Assembly (NCBI RefSeq): GCF_018130695.1
Contig: NZ_JAFCJX010000003.1
Location: 248,001-312,000 of the forward strand
Direction of reading: 5' to 3'
From: Bradyrhizobium jicamae
GTDB taxonomy: Bacteria; Pseudomonadota; Alphaproteobacteria; Rhizobiales; Xanthobacteraceae
DNA length: 64,000 nt
This document shows positions 20,247-29,161 of the stretch, piece after piece (position 1 is the first letter of the stretch; each line of letters opens with the position of its first letter). Below the pieces are notes generated by a model. That model had not been told where the DNA came from and did no database searches. It saw only the letters and a program-made list of their open reading frames with translations. Both the position numbers and the translations under genes were made by a program.

Positions 20247-22513
20247 CAGCTCGCCGCCCTCTGCTCACCCAATTCCTGGAAGAACTGATGCACGTCGGCG
20301 GATTTCTTGTAAATCGGCGACAGCACTTCCGGCGCAAAATCGTCGACCTCGATGACTTTTGCGACCGCCTCCTTGGCCGCAGCGAGCTTCTCACCCTCGC
20401 TCTCGGTGATGACGCCTTTTGCCACCCCTTCCTTCCAGTCGTGGAGACGCGCGGCATGCAGCCGCTTGGCGGCATCCTCAGCCTCATGGACCAGACGGAA
20501 GGCCTTCTCCAGCCGCGCGATGCCGCCATCATCGTCGACAAAGGCGAGATCGGGCGTCAGGCGATCGCGTGCCGCCGAGGGCGACAGCACGAGCTGCGCG
20601 CATTGATGCACGATGCGATCGGACGGCCCGACCACGCGCGCGCCGAACGGCTGGATCAAGAATTTCAGGATGATCGCGACGAAACGATTTGGCAGGTTTG
20701 CGAGGATCTCCGCAAACCGGCTCTCGATGATCTTGAAGCCCGAGGCCATGCACCATTCGAGCGCGGCAAAATCCTCCTTCTGCCGGCCCTCGTCCTGCCA
20801 GCGTTTCAGCGCAGCGGACAACAGATAGAGTTCGGAGAGGATATCGCCGAAGCGCGCCGACAGCATCTCCTTGCGCTTCAGCGCGCCGCCGAGCGTCAGC
20901 AGCGCCATGTCGGCGCAGAGCGCAAAGGCCGAGGAGTAGCGCGAGAGCTGGCGATAGAACGGCGTGGCGTCGCCCGCATCCGGCGCCGGCGCGAACAGAC
21001 CGCCGGTCCAGCTGCGGCCCCAGGCGCGGAACATGGTCGCGAAGCTGTGGCCGATATGCTTCCAGAACGCGGTGTCGAACGCGGTCAATCCCTTGTCGCG
21101 ATCGGCCTCCCCGAGCGCATTCATCTCGGCCAGGAGATAGGGATGCGCGCGGATCGCCCCCTGCCCGAACACGATGAGATTGCGGGTCAGTATATTGGCG
21201 CCTTCCACGGTGATGCCGACCGGCACCGCGCGATAGAGACTGCCCATGTAATTCTGCGGGCCGTCGATCACGGCCTTGCCGCCATGGATATCCATGGCAT
21301 CGTCGATCGCGATCCGCATCCGCTCGGTGGCGTGCAGCTTCATGATCCCGGAGATGACGGCGGGGTGATGCCCTTCGTTCAGCGCGGCGCAGGTCAGCCG
21401 CCGCGCAGCGTCAAGCAGATAGGCGGTGCCGGTGATACGGGCGAGCGGCTCCTCGATGCCCTCGAATTTCGAGATCGAGATGCCGAACTGCTCGCGGATG
21501 CGCGAATAGGCGCCGGTGGTGCGTGCGGCGTAAGCGGCGCCTGCCGCCGACAGCGACGGCAGCGAGATGCCGCGGCCGGCGGCGAGCGCGGTCATCAGCA
21601 TCTTCCAGCCCTGGCCGAGCCGTTCCTTGCCGCCGATGATGTAATCGAGCGGAATGAAGACATCGCGGCCCCAGTTCGGACCGTTCTGGAACACCTGCAT
21701 CGACGGCAGATGGCGGTGGCCGATCGAGACGCCCGGCAGATGGGTCGGGATCAGCGCCACCGTGATGCCGAGCTCTTCCTCCTGGCCCACGAGATGATCG
21801 GGGTCATAGGCCTTGAAGGCGAGGCCGAGCAGCGTCGCGACGGGGCCGAGCGTGATGTAGCGCTTGTGCCAGTTGAGCCTGAGGCCGAGCACCTCGCTGC
21901 CGCCGAAATTGCCCTTGCAGATGATGCCGGTGTCGACCATCGAGGCGGCGTCCGAGCCGGCCTCCGGGCTGGTCAGGCCGAAGCAGGGAATGTCGCGGCC
22001 GTCGGCCAGACGCGGCAGCCATTTGTCCTGCTGCTCCTTCGTGCCGAAGCGCATCAGCAGTTCGCCGGGCCCAAGCGAGTTCGGCACCATCACGGTGACG
22101 GCCGCCGTCAGCGAGCGCGACGACAATTTGCGCACCACTTCGGAGTGCGCGTACGGCGAGAAGCCGAGGCCGCCGAATTCCCGGGGGATGATCATGCCGA
22201 AGAATTTGTGGCGCTTGATGAAGTCCCAGACCTCCGGCGGCAAGTCGCGCCATTCCCAATTGATCTTCCACTCGTCGAGCATGGCGCAGAGCTCGTCGAC
22301 CGGGCCGTGCAGGAAGGCCGTTTCCTCGTCGGTCAGTTTTGCCGGCGCGAAGGCCAAGAGCTTGGTCCAATCAGGATTGCCGGTGAAGAGATCGGCATCC
22401 CACCAGACATCGCCGGCCTCCAGCGCCTCGCGCTCGGTGTCCGACATCGCCGGCAACACGCCGCGCGCCCAGGAGAAGATCGGTTTGGTGATGAAGTCGC
22501 GGCGGAAGCTCAT
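20246..22513 (-). CDS. fadE: long acyl-CoA dehydrogenase, FadE type
   Basis: A 755-residue acyl-CoA dehydrogenase with the large FadE architecture (about 750-815 residues), not the 380-residue ACAD type. The core carries LTSPEAGSDAASM and the C-terminal RMRIAIDDAMDIHGGKAVIDG and EGANILTRNLIVFGQGAIRAHPY segments, followed by a helical extension with DUF1974-like character. It makes the first beta-oxidation double bond using FAD. It is the first gene of the operon FadE-thiolase-FadJ-thioesterase, all joined by overlaps or 2-bp gaps. Confidence 0.92.
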   Translation of the reverse strand: MSFRRDFITKPIFSWARGVLPAMSDTEREALEAGDVWWDADLFTGNPDWTKLLAFAPAKLTDEETAFLHGPVDELCAMLDEWKINWEWRDLPPEVWDFIKRHKFFGMIIPREFGGLGFSPYAHSEVVRKLSSRSLTAAVTVMVPNSLGPGELLMRFGTKEQQDKWLPRLADGRDIPCFGLTSPEAGSDAASMVDTGIICKGNFGGSEVLGLRLNWHKRYITLGPVATLLGLAFKAYDPDHLVGQEEELGITVALIPTHLPGVSIGHRHLPSMQVFQNGPNWGRDVFIPLDYIIGGKERLGQGWKMLMTALAAGRGISLPSLSAAGAAYAARTTGAYSRIREQFGISISKFEGIEEPLARITGTAYLLDAARRLTCAALNEGHHPAVISGIMKLHATERMRIAIDDAMDIHGGKAVIDGPQNYMGSLYRAVPVGITVEGANILTRNLIVFGQGAIRAHPYLLAEMNALGEADRDKGLTAFDTAFWKHIGHSFATMFRAWGRSWTGGLFAPAPDAGDATPFYRQLSRYSSAFALCADMALLTLGGALKRKEMLSARFGDILSELYLLSAALKRWQDEGRQKEDFAALEWCMASGFKIIESRFAEILANLPNRFVAIILKFLIQPFGARVVGPSDRIVHQCAQLVLSPSAARDRLTPDLAFVDDDGGIARLEKAFRLVHEAEDAAKRLHAARLHDWKEGVAKGVITESEGEKLAAAKEAVAKVIEVDDFAPEVLSPIYKKSADVHQFFQELGEQRAAS

Positions 22514-22671
22514 GGTGGTGTCCTCATGAATCGGCGGCGCGGATGGGGGCTATTGTAATGGAAAGTGCCGGTCACGGGTGAACACTTCGCCGCCAAAATG
22601 CAGCGAAATTGACGCGGGGCGGGCGCCGTTTGTTAACGGCAAGGCGGAGGTTCTGTTCCGGAGGTGGGCTC

Positions 22672-22898
22672 TTCACCTCTCCCCGCCCTTCTGCGGGGAG
22701 AGGTCGACGCCGAAGCGAAGCGGAGGTGGCGGGTGAGGGGCATGGCAGGCGGCCAGCCGCGAGTTCGGTATTTGCCGACTGGTCAGTCGAGGCGTCGGAG
22801 AGACTCTCCGAATGGCACGGTCGTGCACAGCCCCTCACCCGGATCGCATCTTTCGATGCGATCCGACCTCTCCCCGCGAAAGGGCGGGGAGAGGTGAA
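22672..22898 (+). repeat. 227-bp dispersed repeat, copy 2
   Basis: Second copy of the element at 1425-1651, in the same orientation and of identical length, with the same perfect 15-bp terminal inverted repeat. The ends and the stretches around TATTTGCCGACTGGT, ATGGCACGGTCGTGCAC and CCCCTCACCCGGATCGCATC are conserved; the middle differs. A 16-20 bp fragment of its right end is repeated just after it (22901-22920). It accounts for most of the roughly 410-bp gap between fadE and the flavin reductase-like gene; nothing else is seen there. Confidence 0.85.
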
Positions 22899-22927
22899 GC
22901 AGAGGGCGGGAAGAGGTGAAGAGGAGA

Positions 22928-23551
22928 TCAGTCCGGGCGGATCATCTCGAACATGTTTTCCGGCTTGATCTCGAAATAGTCGCCCATCCGGCCGGCACGG
23001 ACGATGGGGCGGGCGAGACCAGTCTGGTAGACGCCGTCCTTGATCAGGGCCTTGTCGATATGCACGGCGACGACCTCGCCGAAGGTCACCCAGGCGTTGG
23101 CCTTCCTGCCGTCGGCGCCCTGCATCTGGACGATCTGTGTCACCTTGCACTCGAACGACACCGGGCTCTCGGCGACGCGCGGCACGTTGACGACCCTGCC
23201 TGCGACCGGCGTCACGCCGGCGAGCTTGAACTCGTCGACGTCGCGGGCGACGTGCGCGGCGGACTTGTTCATCTGCTGCGCCAGATCCATCGTCGTCAGA
23301 TTCCAGACGAACTCGCCGGTCTCCTGGATGTTGGCGACCGAGTCCTTCCAGTTGGTGGAGGAGAAGCCGATGATCGGCGGCACGTAGCAGAAGGCGTTGA
23401 AGAAGCTGTAGGGCGCGAGGTTGATGTTACCGTTGGTGTCGCGCGAGGAGATCCAGCCGATCGGGCGCGGCGCGATGATGGCGTTGAAGGGATCATGCTT
23501 TAGGCCGTGGCCGTTCTTCGGCTCGTAGAAATGCAGGTCTTTCGCGGTCAC
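22928..23551 (-). CDS. flavin reductase-like (FMN-binding split-barrel) protein
   Basis: A 207-residue split-barrel protein. NAIIAPRPIGWISSRDTNGNINLAPYSFFNAFCYVPPIIGFSS is the hallmark FMN-contact region of the flavin reductase domain family (residues 24-66). Relatives either reduce FMN for monooxygenases or use bound FMN directly; the partner is not indicated here. The start is GTG 23551. A palindromic repeat separates it from the TetR gene, so it is probably transcribed alone. Confidence 0.85.
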   Translation of the reverse strand: MTAKDLHFYEPKNGHGLKHDPFNAIIAPRPIGWISSRDTNGNINLAPYSFFNAFCYVPPIIGFSSTNWKDSVANIQETGEFVWNLTTMDLAQQMNKSAAHVARDVDEFKLAGVTPVAGRVVNVPRVAESPVSFECKVTQIVQMQGADGRKANAWVTFGEVVAVHIDKALIKDGVYQTGLARPIVRAGRMGDYFEIKPENMFEMIRPD

Positions 23552-23573
23552 GCCGAAACTCTCTCGTTCTGCG

Positions 23574-23659
23574 GTAGCCCGGATGGAGCGCAGCGAAATC
23601 CGGGACCCGTGTCACAAGCGGTAAAAAACCCGGATTGCGCTACGCTCCATCCGGGCTAC
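23574..23659. repeat. palindromic repeat (GTAGCCCGGATGGAGC type)
   Basis: Long imperfect palindrome: GTAGCCCGGATGGAGCGCAGCG at the left and CGCTACGCTCCATCCGGGCTAC at the right, with CCGGG-containing inner arms and a central GTGTCACAAGCGGT loop. It has the form of the dispersed REP/MITE-like repeats found in Bradyrhizobiaceae. It occupies the gap between the flavin reductase-like gene and the TetR gene. Confidence 0.8.
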
Positions 23660-23716
23660 GGGTCGTCGCAATGACGAGAGGGAGAGTCAACCGACGAAAA
23701 CGTCAGCCTGCCCCGA

Positions 23717-24325
23717 TCAATTCGCCTTGCCGCGCGGCGACAGGCCGATGATCACGAAATCGATCATCTGGTCGATGGTCGGGCCCGGCTTGGTGGCGCA
23801 CTGGGCGATCATCTGGGGGTGGAAGAAGCGCATCATCGCGGTGCAGGCGCACAGCGAGGCCAGCAGCAGGTCCGGCGCCTCGAACTCGCCCGAGGCCACG
23901 CCCTGCGCGATCACCTCGCCGATGATACCGGCGATGCACTCCATATGTGCGACGCAGACGCCCCAGTCCTCCTGCATCGCGATCTCGACCATCTCGTGCA
24001 GCTTGGAGTCACCGACATAGCGCTCGGTGTTCATGCGGTTGATGGTGATCATCAGCTCGCGCAGCCGAACAGCCGCCGGCCCCGGCGCCTGCGCGATCCG
24101 CCGCCCCTCGATCTCGACCTCGCCCATCAGGCCGCGCGCCACGCCCTCGTGGATCGCCTTCTTCGAGTCGAAGAAGCGGTACACGTTGGCGGGGCTCATG
24201 CGCAGCTCTTTGGCGATGTCGGCGACCGTGGTCTTCTGGTAGCCGAGCTGCCGGAACAGACGCTCCGCCACCACGAGAATGCGCTCTCGCGTGTCGGTTT
24301 CGGTGTGTTCGGAAACGAGCGTCAT
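23717..24325 (-). CDS. TetR-family repressor of the RND efflux operon
   Basis: A 202-residue regulator with an N-terminal TetR helix-turn-helix (TRERILVVAERLFRQLGYQKTTVADIAKELRMSPANVYRFFDSKKAI, residues 12-58) and a helical ligand-binding C-terminus. It is the last gene of the minus-strand operon membrane-fusion protein, RND pump, TetR, 20 bp after the pump. The obvious target is the palindromic operator in the operon promoter at 28681-28697, which would make it an autoregulated efflux repressor. The inducer is unknown. Confidence 0.88.
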   Translation of the reverse strand: MTLVSEHTETDTRERILVVAERLFRQLGYQKTTVADIAKELRMSPANVYRFFDSKKAIHEGVARGLMGEVEIEGRRIAQAPGPAAVRLRELMITINRMNTERYVGDSKLHEMVEIAMQEDWGVCVAHMECIAGIIGEVIAQGVASGEFEAPDLLLASLCACTAMMRFFHPQMIAQCATKPGPTIDQMIDFVIIGLSPRGKAN

Positions 24326-24345
24326 GTTCGGTGCTCAATCTTCAA

Positions 24346-27300
24346 TTATTCGGCCGCCTCAGCAAGTGGAAATGCGGGTTGTCCCTTATGCTCATGCTGC
24401 GGCGCAGTATCGGCTTGCTCGCTGGGACCGCTTTCCTCGAGGGTCTTGCGGAACCAGAGGGCGTACAGGCCCGGCAGATACAGCAAGGTCAGAAAGGTCG
24501 CAACAAACAAACCACCCATGATTGTGATCGCCATCGGGCCCCAGAAGGCCGAGCGCGACAGCGGGATCATGGCGAGGATGGCGGCGAGCGCCGTCAGCAC
24601 CACCGGGCGGGCCCGGCGGACGGTGGCCTCGACGATCGCCTCCCGGCGGGTCAGGCCAGAGGCGACATCGCTCTCGATCTGATCGACCAGGATCACCGTG
24701 TTGCGCATGATCATGCCGGCGAGCGCGATCAGGCCGAGCAGCGCCACGAAGCCGAACGGCTGGTTGGCGACGTTGAGGCCAAGCGAGGCCCCGACGATGC
24801 CGAGCGGCGCCGTGAGGAACACCAGCGTCAGGCGCGAGAAGCTCTGCAGCTGGATCATCAGGAGCGTCAGCATCACCATGACCATCACCGGGAAGAGGAC
24901 GAAGATCGAGGCATTGCCCTTGGCGGATTCCTCGAAGGCGCCGCCCGGCTCGATCCGGTAGGCCGGTTCGAGATGGTCCTGGATGTCCTTCAGCTTCGGC
25001 GCGATCTGGCCGGTCACGTCGGGCGCCTGCACGCCGTCGACGACATCCGAGCGCACGGTGATCGCCATGTCGCGGTTGCGCCGCCACAGGATCGGCTCCT
25101 CATGGGCATATTCAAGCTTTGCGACCTGCTGCAGCGGCACCGCCACACCGTTCTTCGAGGTGATGGTGAGGTCGCCGACGCGGCCGAGATCGAGCCGCTC
25201 CGCCGGAATCGCGCGGGCGACGACGCCGACCTTCTCGATGCCGTCGCGGATCGTCGTCACCGGCGCACCGGAGATCAGCATCGAGAGCGCCTGCGAGACG
25301 TCCTGCGGGGTCAGGCCGAGCGCGCGGGCGCGGTCCTGATCGACGACCAGCTTGAGATACGGCGACTGTTCGTTCCAGTCGAGCTGAACGTCCTTGACGT
25401 TCTTGTTCTCACGCATGACGTCGCGGACCTGGTAGGCGATGTCGCGCACCTTGTTCGGGTCGGGTCCGATCACGCGGAACTGGACCGGGAAGCCCACCGG
25501 CGGACCGAAATTGAAACGGTCGACGCGGACGCGCGCCTCGTTCAACGCGCCGTCAGCCACCGCCTGCTCGAGCCGCGCCTTGATGCGTTCACGGGCCTCG
25601 ACGTTCTTCGACACGATCACGATTTCCGCGAACGCCTCGTTCGGCAGCTGCGGGTTGAGGCCGAGCCAGAACCGCGGCGAGCCCTGGCCGACATAGGCCG
25701 TATAGGTCGCGATGTCCTTGTCGTCGTCCTTGAGCAGCGCCTCAGCCTTCTTCACCGTCTTCTCGGTGACGTTGAACGCCGTGCCCTCCGGCAGGCGCAG
25801 CTGCAGGAACAGCTCGGGCCGCTCCGACAGCGGGAAGAACTGCTGCTGGACATGGCCGAAGCCGACGATGGACGCAATGAACACGCCGACGGTCGCGACC
25901 ACCACGGTGATGCGGTGGTTGACGCACCACTGCACGACCGCGCGCAGGCCGCGATACATCCGCGTCTCGTAGACCGCATGCGGATCGTGGCTCTGATGGA
26001 CCTTGATGTTGGGCAGCAGCTTGACGCCGATATAGGGCGTGAAGATCACGGCCACGAACCAGGACGCGACCAGCGCGATCGCCACGATCCAGAAGATGCT
26101 GCCGGCATATTCGCCGACCGCCGAATTGGCAAAGCCGATGGGGAGGAAGCCAGCGGCCGTGACCAGCGTTCCCGTGAGCATCGGAAACGCAGTTGATTCC
26201 CAGGCAAAGGACGCCGCACGCATGCGGTCCCAGCCCTGCTCCATCTTCACCACCATCATCTCCACCGCGATGATGGCGTCGTCGACCAGGAGGCCGAGCG
26301 CGATGATCAGCGCACCCAGCGAGATGCGGTGCAGGTCGAGCGACATCGCGTTCATGACGATGAAGACGATGCCGAGCACCAGCGGCACCGACAGCGCCAC
26401 CACGATGCCGGTGCGCCAGCCGAGCGCGACAAAGGAGACGAACAGCACGATCGCCAGCGCCTCGACGAAGGAGTGCACGAACTCGCCGACGGCGTGCTCG
26501 ACCACCTTGGGCTGGTCGGCGATCTGCTCGACGTCGATGCCCTGCGGCACGGCCTTCATGAAATCGGCGGTCGCCTTTTCGACGTCCTTGCCGAGCTCGA
26601 GGATGTTGGCGCCCTTGGCGGTGACGACGCCGATGCCGAGCGCCGGCTTGCCTTCCTGGCGCACGACGAAGCTCGGCGGATCGACATAGCCGTGGGTGAC
26701 GGTGGCGATGTCGCCGAGGCGGAACACGCGGCCGTTGCTCTCGACGGGGGTCTCGGCCACCGCCTTGACGCCATCGAGCGCACCGGTGACGCGCAGCGGC
26801 ACGCGCTGCGACGAGGTCTCGACCGTGCCGGCCGGCGTGACGTTGTTCTGCTTGGCCAGCGAATCGAACAGCGCCTGCGGCGTGATGCCGAGGGTGGCGA
26901 GCTTCGCATGCGAGAATTCGACGTAGATGCGCTCGTCCTGGGTGCCGTAGAGATCGACCTTGGTCACGCCGGGCACCTTGAGCAGGCGCTGGCGGAAGCC
27001 TTCGGCGGTCTTCTTCAGCTGCGCGTAATCGGCACCGTCGCCGGTCATCATGTAGAGGATGGAATCGACATCGGAGAATTCGTCGTTGACGACGGGACCG
27101 AGGATGCCGGAGGGCAGCTGTCCCTGCACGTCGACCAGCTTCTTGCGCAGCAGATAGAACAGGTACGGCACGTCCTTCGGCGGCGCGTTGTCGCGGAAGG
27201 TCACCTGCATCGCGGTGAAGCCGGGCTTCGAGTAGGTCTGCACCTTGTCGAAATAGGGAAGCTCCTGCAGCTTCTTCTCGATGGGGTCGGCGACCTGGGT

Positions 27301-27489
27301 CTGCATTTCCTGCGACGTCGCACCCGGCCACATCACCGAGACGTTCACGGTCTTCACCGTGAAGAACGGATCCTCCGCGCGGCCGAGCTTCTGATAGGAG
27401 AAGAAGCCGGCGGCGCCGAGCAGGATCATCATGAACAAGACGAGGGTCGGATGGCTCACCGCCCAGCCCGAGAGATTGAAGCGCTTCAT
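24346..27489 (-). CDS. RND-family efflux pump inner-membrane transporter
   Basis: A 1047-residue RND transporter with the twelve-helix, two-porter-loop plan. Visible are TM1 (HPTLVLFMMILLGAAGFFSY), the TM4 proton-relay acids (ALIIALGLLVDDAIIAVE), and the paired C-terminal helices (LLGLIALAGMIMRNTVILVDQ). It exports drugs or metabolites using proton motive force. ATG 27489 follows GGAG at seven bases; a TTG at 27501 is the upstream alternative. The gene lies 44 bp after the fusion-protein gene. No outer-membrane factor is encoded nearby, so it must borrow one. Substrates are unknown. Confidence 0.93.
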   Translation of the reverse strand: MKRFNLSGWAVSHPTLVLFMMILLGAAGFFSYQKLGRAEDPFFTVKTVNVSVMWPGATSQEMQTQVADPIEKKLQELPYFDKVQTYSKPGFTAMQVTFRDNAPPKDVPYLFYLLRKKLVDVQGQLPSGILGPVVNDEFSDVDSILYMMTGDGADYAQLKKTAEGFRQRLLKVPGVTKVDLYGTQDERIYVEFSHAKLATLGITPQALFDSLAKQNNVTPAGTVETSSQRVPLRVTGALDGVKAVAETPVESNGRVFRLGDIATVTHGYVDPPSFVVRQEGKPALGIGVVTAKGANILELGKDVEKATADFMKAVPQGIDVEQIADQPKVVEHAVGEFVHSFVEALAIVLFVSFVALGWRTGIVVALSVPLVLGIVFIVMNAMSLDLHRISLGALIIALGLLVDDAIIAVEMMVVKMEQGWDRMRAASFAWESTAFPMLTGTLVTAAGFLPIGFANSAVGEYAGSIFWIVAIALVASWFVAVIFTPYIGVKLLPNIKVHQSHDPHAVYETRMYRGLRAVVQWCVNHRITVVVATVGVFIASIVGFGHVQQQFFPLSERPELFLQLRLPEGTAFNVTEKTVKKAEALLKDDDKDIATYTAYVGQGSPRFWLGLNPQLPNEAFAEIVIVSKNVEARERIKARLEQAVADGALNEARVRVDRFNFGPPVGFPVQFRVIGPDPNKVRDIAYQVRDVMRENKNVKDVQLDWNEQSPYLKLVVDQDRARALGLTPQDVSQALSMLISGAPVTTIRDGIEKVGVVARAIPAERLDLGRVGDLTITSKNGVAVPLQQVAKLEYAHEEPILWRRNRDMAITVRSDVVDGVQAPDVTGQIAPKLKDIQDHLEPAYRIEPGGAFEESAKGNASIFVLFPVMVMVMLTLLMIQLQSFSRLTLVFLTAPLGIVGASLGLNVANQPFGFVALLGLIALAGMIMRNTVILVDQIESDVASGLTRREAIVEATVRRARPVVLTALAAILAMIPLSRSAFWGPMAITIMGGLFVATFLTLLYLPGLYALWFRKTLEESGPSEQADTAPQHEHKGQPAFPLAEAAE

Positions 27490-27533
27490 GTCAGTCTCCA
27501 ATGTCCAAAACCGCTTTTCGCGTGCAACGCGAC

Positions 27534-28640
27534 CTAGAACGACAGCGACGAGACGACCCGCACCTTCTGGCTGGGATCGATCTTCTGCACGCCGAGCGCG
27601 ACGACCTTCGTGCCTTCGTCGACACCACCAGCGATCACGACGGAACTGCTCTCATAGGCCTTGACCTTGACCGGCTTCAGCGAAACCTCGCCCTTGTCGT
27701 CGACGATGTAGAGCGAGGGATCGCCGCCCTGGCTGTACAGCGCCGACAGCGGCAGCTTGGCGACCCGCTCGGTCTCGCGATCGGCGAGCGTGAGCGTTGC
27801 GGTCATGCCGAGCGAGACGCTGTCATCGGCATCCGGCAGCGAGAATTTCGCGAGATAGGTGCGGGTTGCGGGATCGGCCTGCGGCGCGACCTCGCGCAGC
27901 TTCGCGGCATAGGTCTTCTTCGCCTCCGACCACAGCGACACCATGGCAACGCCCGACTTGGCACGATTGAGAAGCGTCTCGGGGATTGCGACGACGGCTT
28001 CCTTCTCGCCAAGCCGGGCGACACGGATCGAGGCCTGGCCCGCGGCAACCACCTGGCCCGGTTCGATCATGGTCGCTGTGACGACACCACGGGTGTCGGC
28101 CACCAGCGTTGCGTAAGAGAGAGAGTTCCTGGTCAGTTCGACCGAGCGCTCGGCGCGATTGAGCCGGGCGCGGGCCTCATCGGCGGCGGCGCGTGCCGAG
28201 TCCATCTGCGCGTCGGTGGTCCAGCCCTTGCCGCGCAGATCCTTGGCGCGCTGCTCGGCGGCGCCGGCCTGCGCCAGCACGCCGGTCGCGGCCCGGAACT
28301 CGGCCTCGGCCTGCTCGGCCTGCAGCTTCAGATCGACTTCATCCAGCGTTGCCAAGGGCTGGTCGACATCGACGACCTGGCCGACCTCGACCAGGCGCTT
28401 GGCGACCTTGCCGGCGACCCGAAAGCCCATGTCAGCCTCGACCCGGGGCTTGATCGTGCCGACGAAGCTCCGCTCGGGGGTTTCGGCCTCATAATGGACG
28501 GTGGCGACCAGAACCGGGCGGCCCGGCTCGACCTTTTCGGCCACCTTTTCGTTGCATCCCGCCAGCCCGATTGCCACAGAAGCCAGCATCGCTCCGGTCA
28601 AGAGCCTGTAATAGCTGGACAAAACGGAACGGACGAACAT
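27534..28640 (-). CDS. RND efflux periplasmic adaptor (membrane fusion) lipoprotein
   Basis: A 368-residue HlyD/AcrA-type adaptor. The N-terminus has a hydrophobic segment ending in the lipobox LAGC (Cys29), so it is probably anchored as a lipoprotein. It is followed by a beta-barrel/lipoyl segment (GFRVAGKVAKRLVEVGQVVDVDQPL), a helical hairpin (about 95-150) and the second lipoyl half (ARGVV-like TRGVVTATMIEPGQVVAAGQ). It links the RND pump to an outer-membrane channel. It is the first gene of the efflux operon, downstream of the TetR-type operator. Confidence 0.92.
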   Translation of the reverse strand: MFVRSVLSSYYRLLTGAMLASVAIGLAGCNEKVAEKVEPGRPVLVATVHYEAETPERSFVGTIKPRVEADMGFRVAGKVAKRLVEVGQVVDVDQPLATLDEVDLKLQAEQAEAEFRAATGVLAQAGAAEQRAKDLRGKGWTTDAQMDSARAAADEARARLNRAERSVELTRNSLSYATLVADTRGVVTATMIEPGQVVAAGQASIRVARLGEKEAVVAIPETLLNRAKSGVAMVSLWSEAKKTYAAKLREVAPQADPATRTYLAKFSLPDADDSVSLGMTATLTLADRETERVAKLPLSALYSQGGDPSLYIVDDKGEVSLKPVKVKAYESSSVVIAGGVDEGTKVVALGVQKIDPSQKVRVVSSLSF

Positions 28641-28673
28641 CGGATATCTCCATCGAGCTGACGACTGATGAAG

Positions 28674-28702
28674 AGTATCGATTTATCACTGATAAATGTC
28701 AA
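28674..28702 (-). promoter_or_regulatory. sigma-70-type promoter of the efflux operon
   Basis: On the minus strand TTGACA (28702-28697) is followed by a 17-bp spacer and GATACT (28679-28674). The -35 is a perfect consensus and the -10 matches four of six positions. It lies 34 bp upstream of the adaptor ATG. Confidence 0.75.
28681..28697. promoter_or_regulatory. TetR-type operator inside the promoter spacer
   Basis: Perfect inverted repeat ATTTATC-ACT-GATAAAT (7-bp arms, 3-bp centre). It fills the spacer between the -35 and -10 elements of the efflux promoter, so a bound repressor would exclude RNA polymerase. The TetR gene at the end of the operon is the probable ligand. Confidence 0.8.
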
Positions 28703-28822
28703 TAATCGTCAGTAGACACACGTTCGTGAGGTGGAGCGTGATGAGATTGTAGAAAAGTGGCGGATTGAGCGAACTGTTCGGTTGGCCCTGCTCGGGGTTA
28801 CTATTCAGTCAAGGAGGGAACC

Positions 28823-29050
28823 GTGACCTCATCCGCTGACCCAAAGCCATCACGAAAGAAGCTGCGCGAACATCGCAGGCGGCTCTACGCTCAGGGACTT
28901 CATCCCGTAGAGATTTGGGTTCCCGTTATCAGCTCGGCAACGTTCAGGATGGAAGCCCACCGACAGTCATTGGCCGTCGCGTCAAGCGCACATGACGGCG
29001 ACGATCAGGCGTTCGTCGATGCCATCTCCGATTGGCCCGACCGCGCATAA
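28823..29050 (+). CDS. lone MazE-like antitoxin (DUF3018 family)
   Basis: A 75-residue basic protein. RKKLREHRRRLYAQGLHPVEIWVPVISSATFRMEAHRQSLAVA matches the DUF3018/MazE-like antitoxins that usually precede a mazF-type toxin gene. The start is GTG 28823 behind a near-perfect ribosome-binding site (AAGGAGGG, five bases upstream). No toxin follows: the stop is 13 bp from a palindromic repeat, and the next gene is on the opposite strand. It is either an orphan antitoxin or the remnant of a former pair. Confidence 0.7.
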   Translation: MTSSADPKPSRKKLREHRRRLYAQGLHPVEIWVPVISSATFRMEAHRQSLAVASSAHDGDDQAFVDAISDWPDRA

Positions 29051-29063
29051 TGATCTGTAGTTT

Positions 29064-29149
29064 GTAGGGTGGGCAAAGGCGCGAAGCGCCGTGCCCACCA
29101 TTCCCGGCGTGCTTGTGATGGTGGGCACGCTACGCTTTGCCCACCCTAC
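29064..29149. repeat. palindromic repeat (GTAGGGTGGGCAAAG type)
   Basis: Outer arms GTAGGGTGGGCAAAGGCGCGAAGCG and CGCTACGCTTTGCCCACCCTAC, with inner arms CGTGCCCACCA/TGGTGGGCACG. It is a REP/MITE-like dispersed palindrome of a type widespread in Bradyrhizobium. It lies between the convergent antitoxin and MFS genes and could also act as a terminator. Confidence 0.8.
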
Positions 29150-29161
29150 GCAGCCGTCACG

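Noticed and set aside
20288..22558. Open frame of about 756 codons on the plus strand
   Set aside because: Exact antisense shadow of fadE; no recognisable motif, and His/Arg/Asp-rich throughout.
24331..27537. Long plus-strand open frames opposite the RND pump, and a long alternate minus frame at 25742-27331
   Set aside because: The RND protein frame carries all transporter motifs. The others are low-complexity shadows of high-GC third positions.
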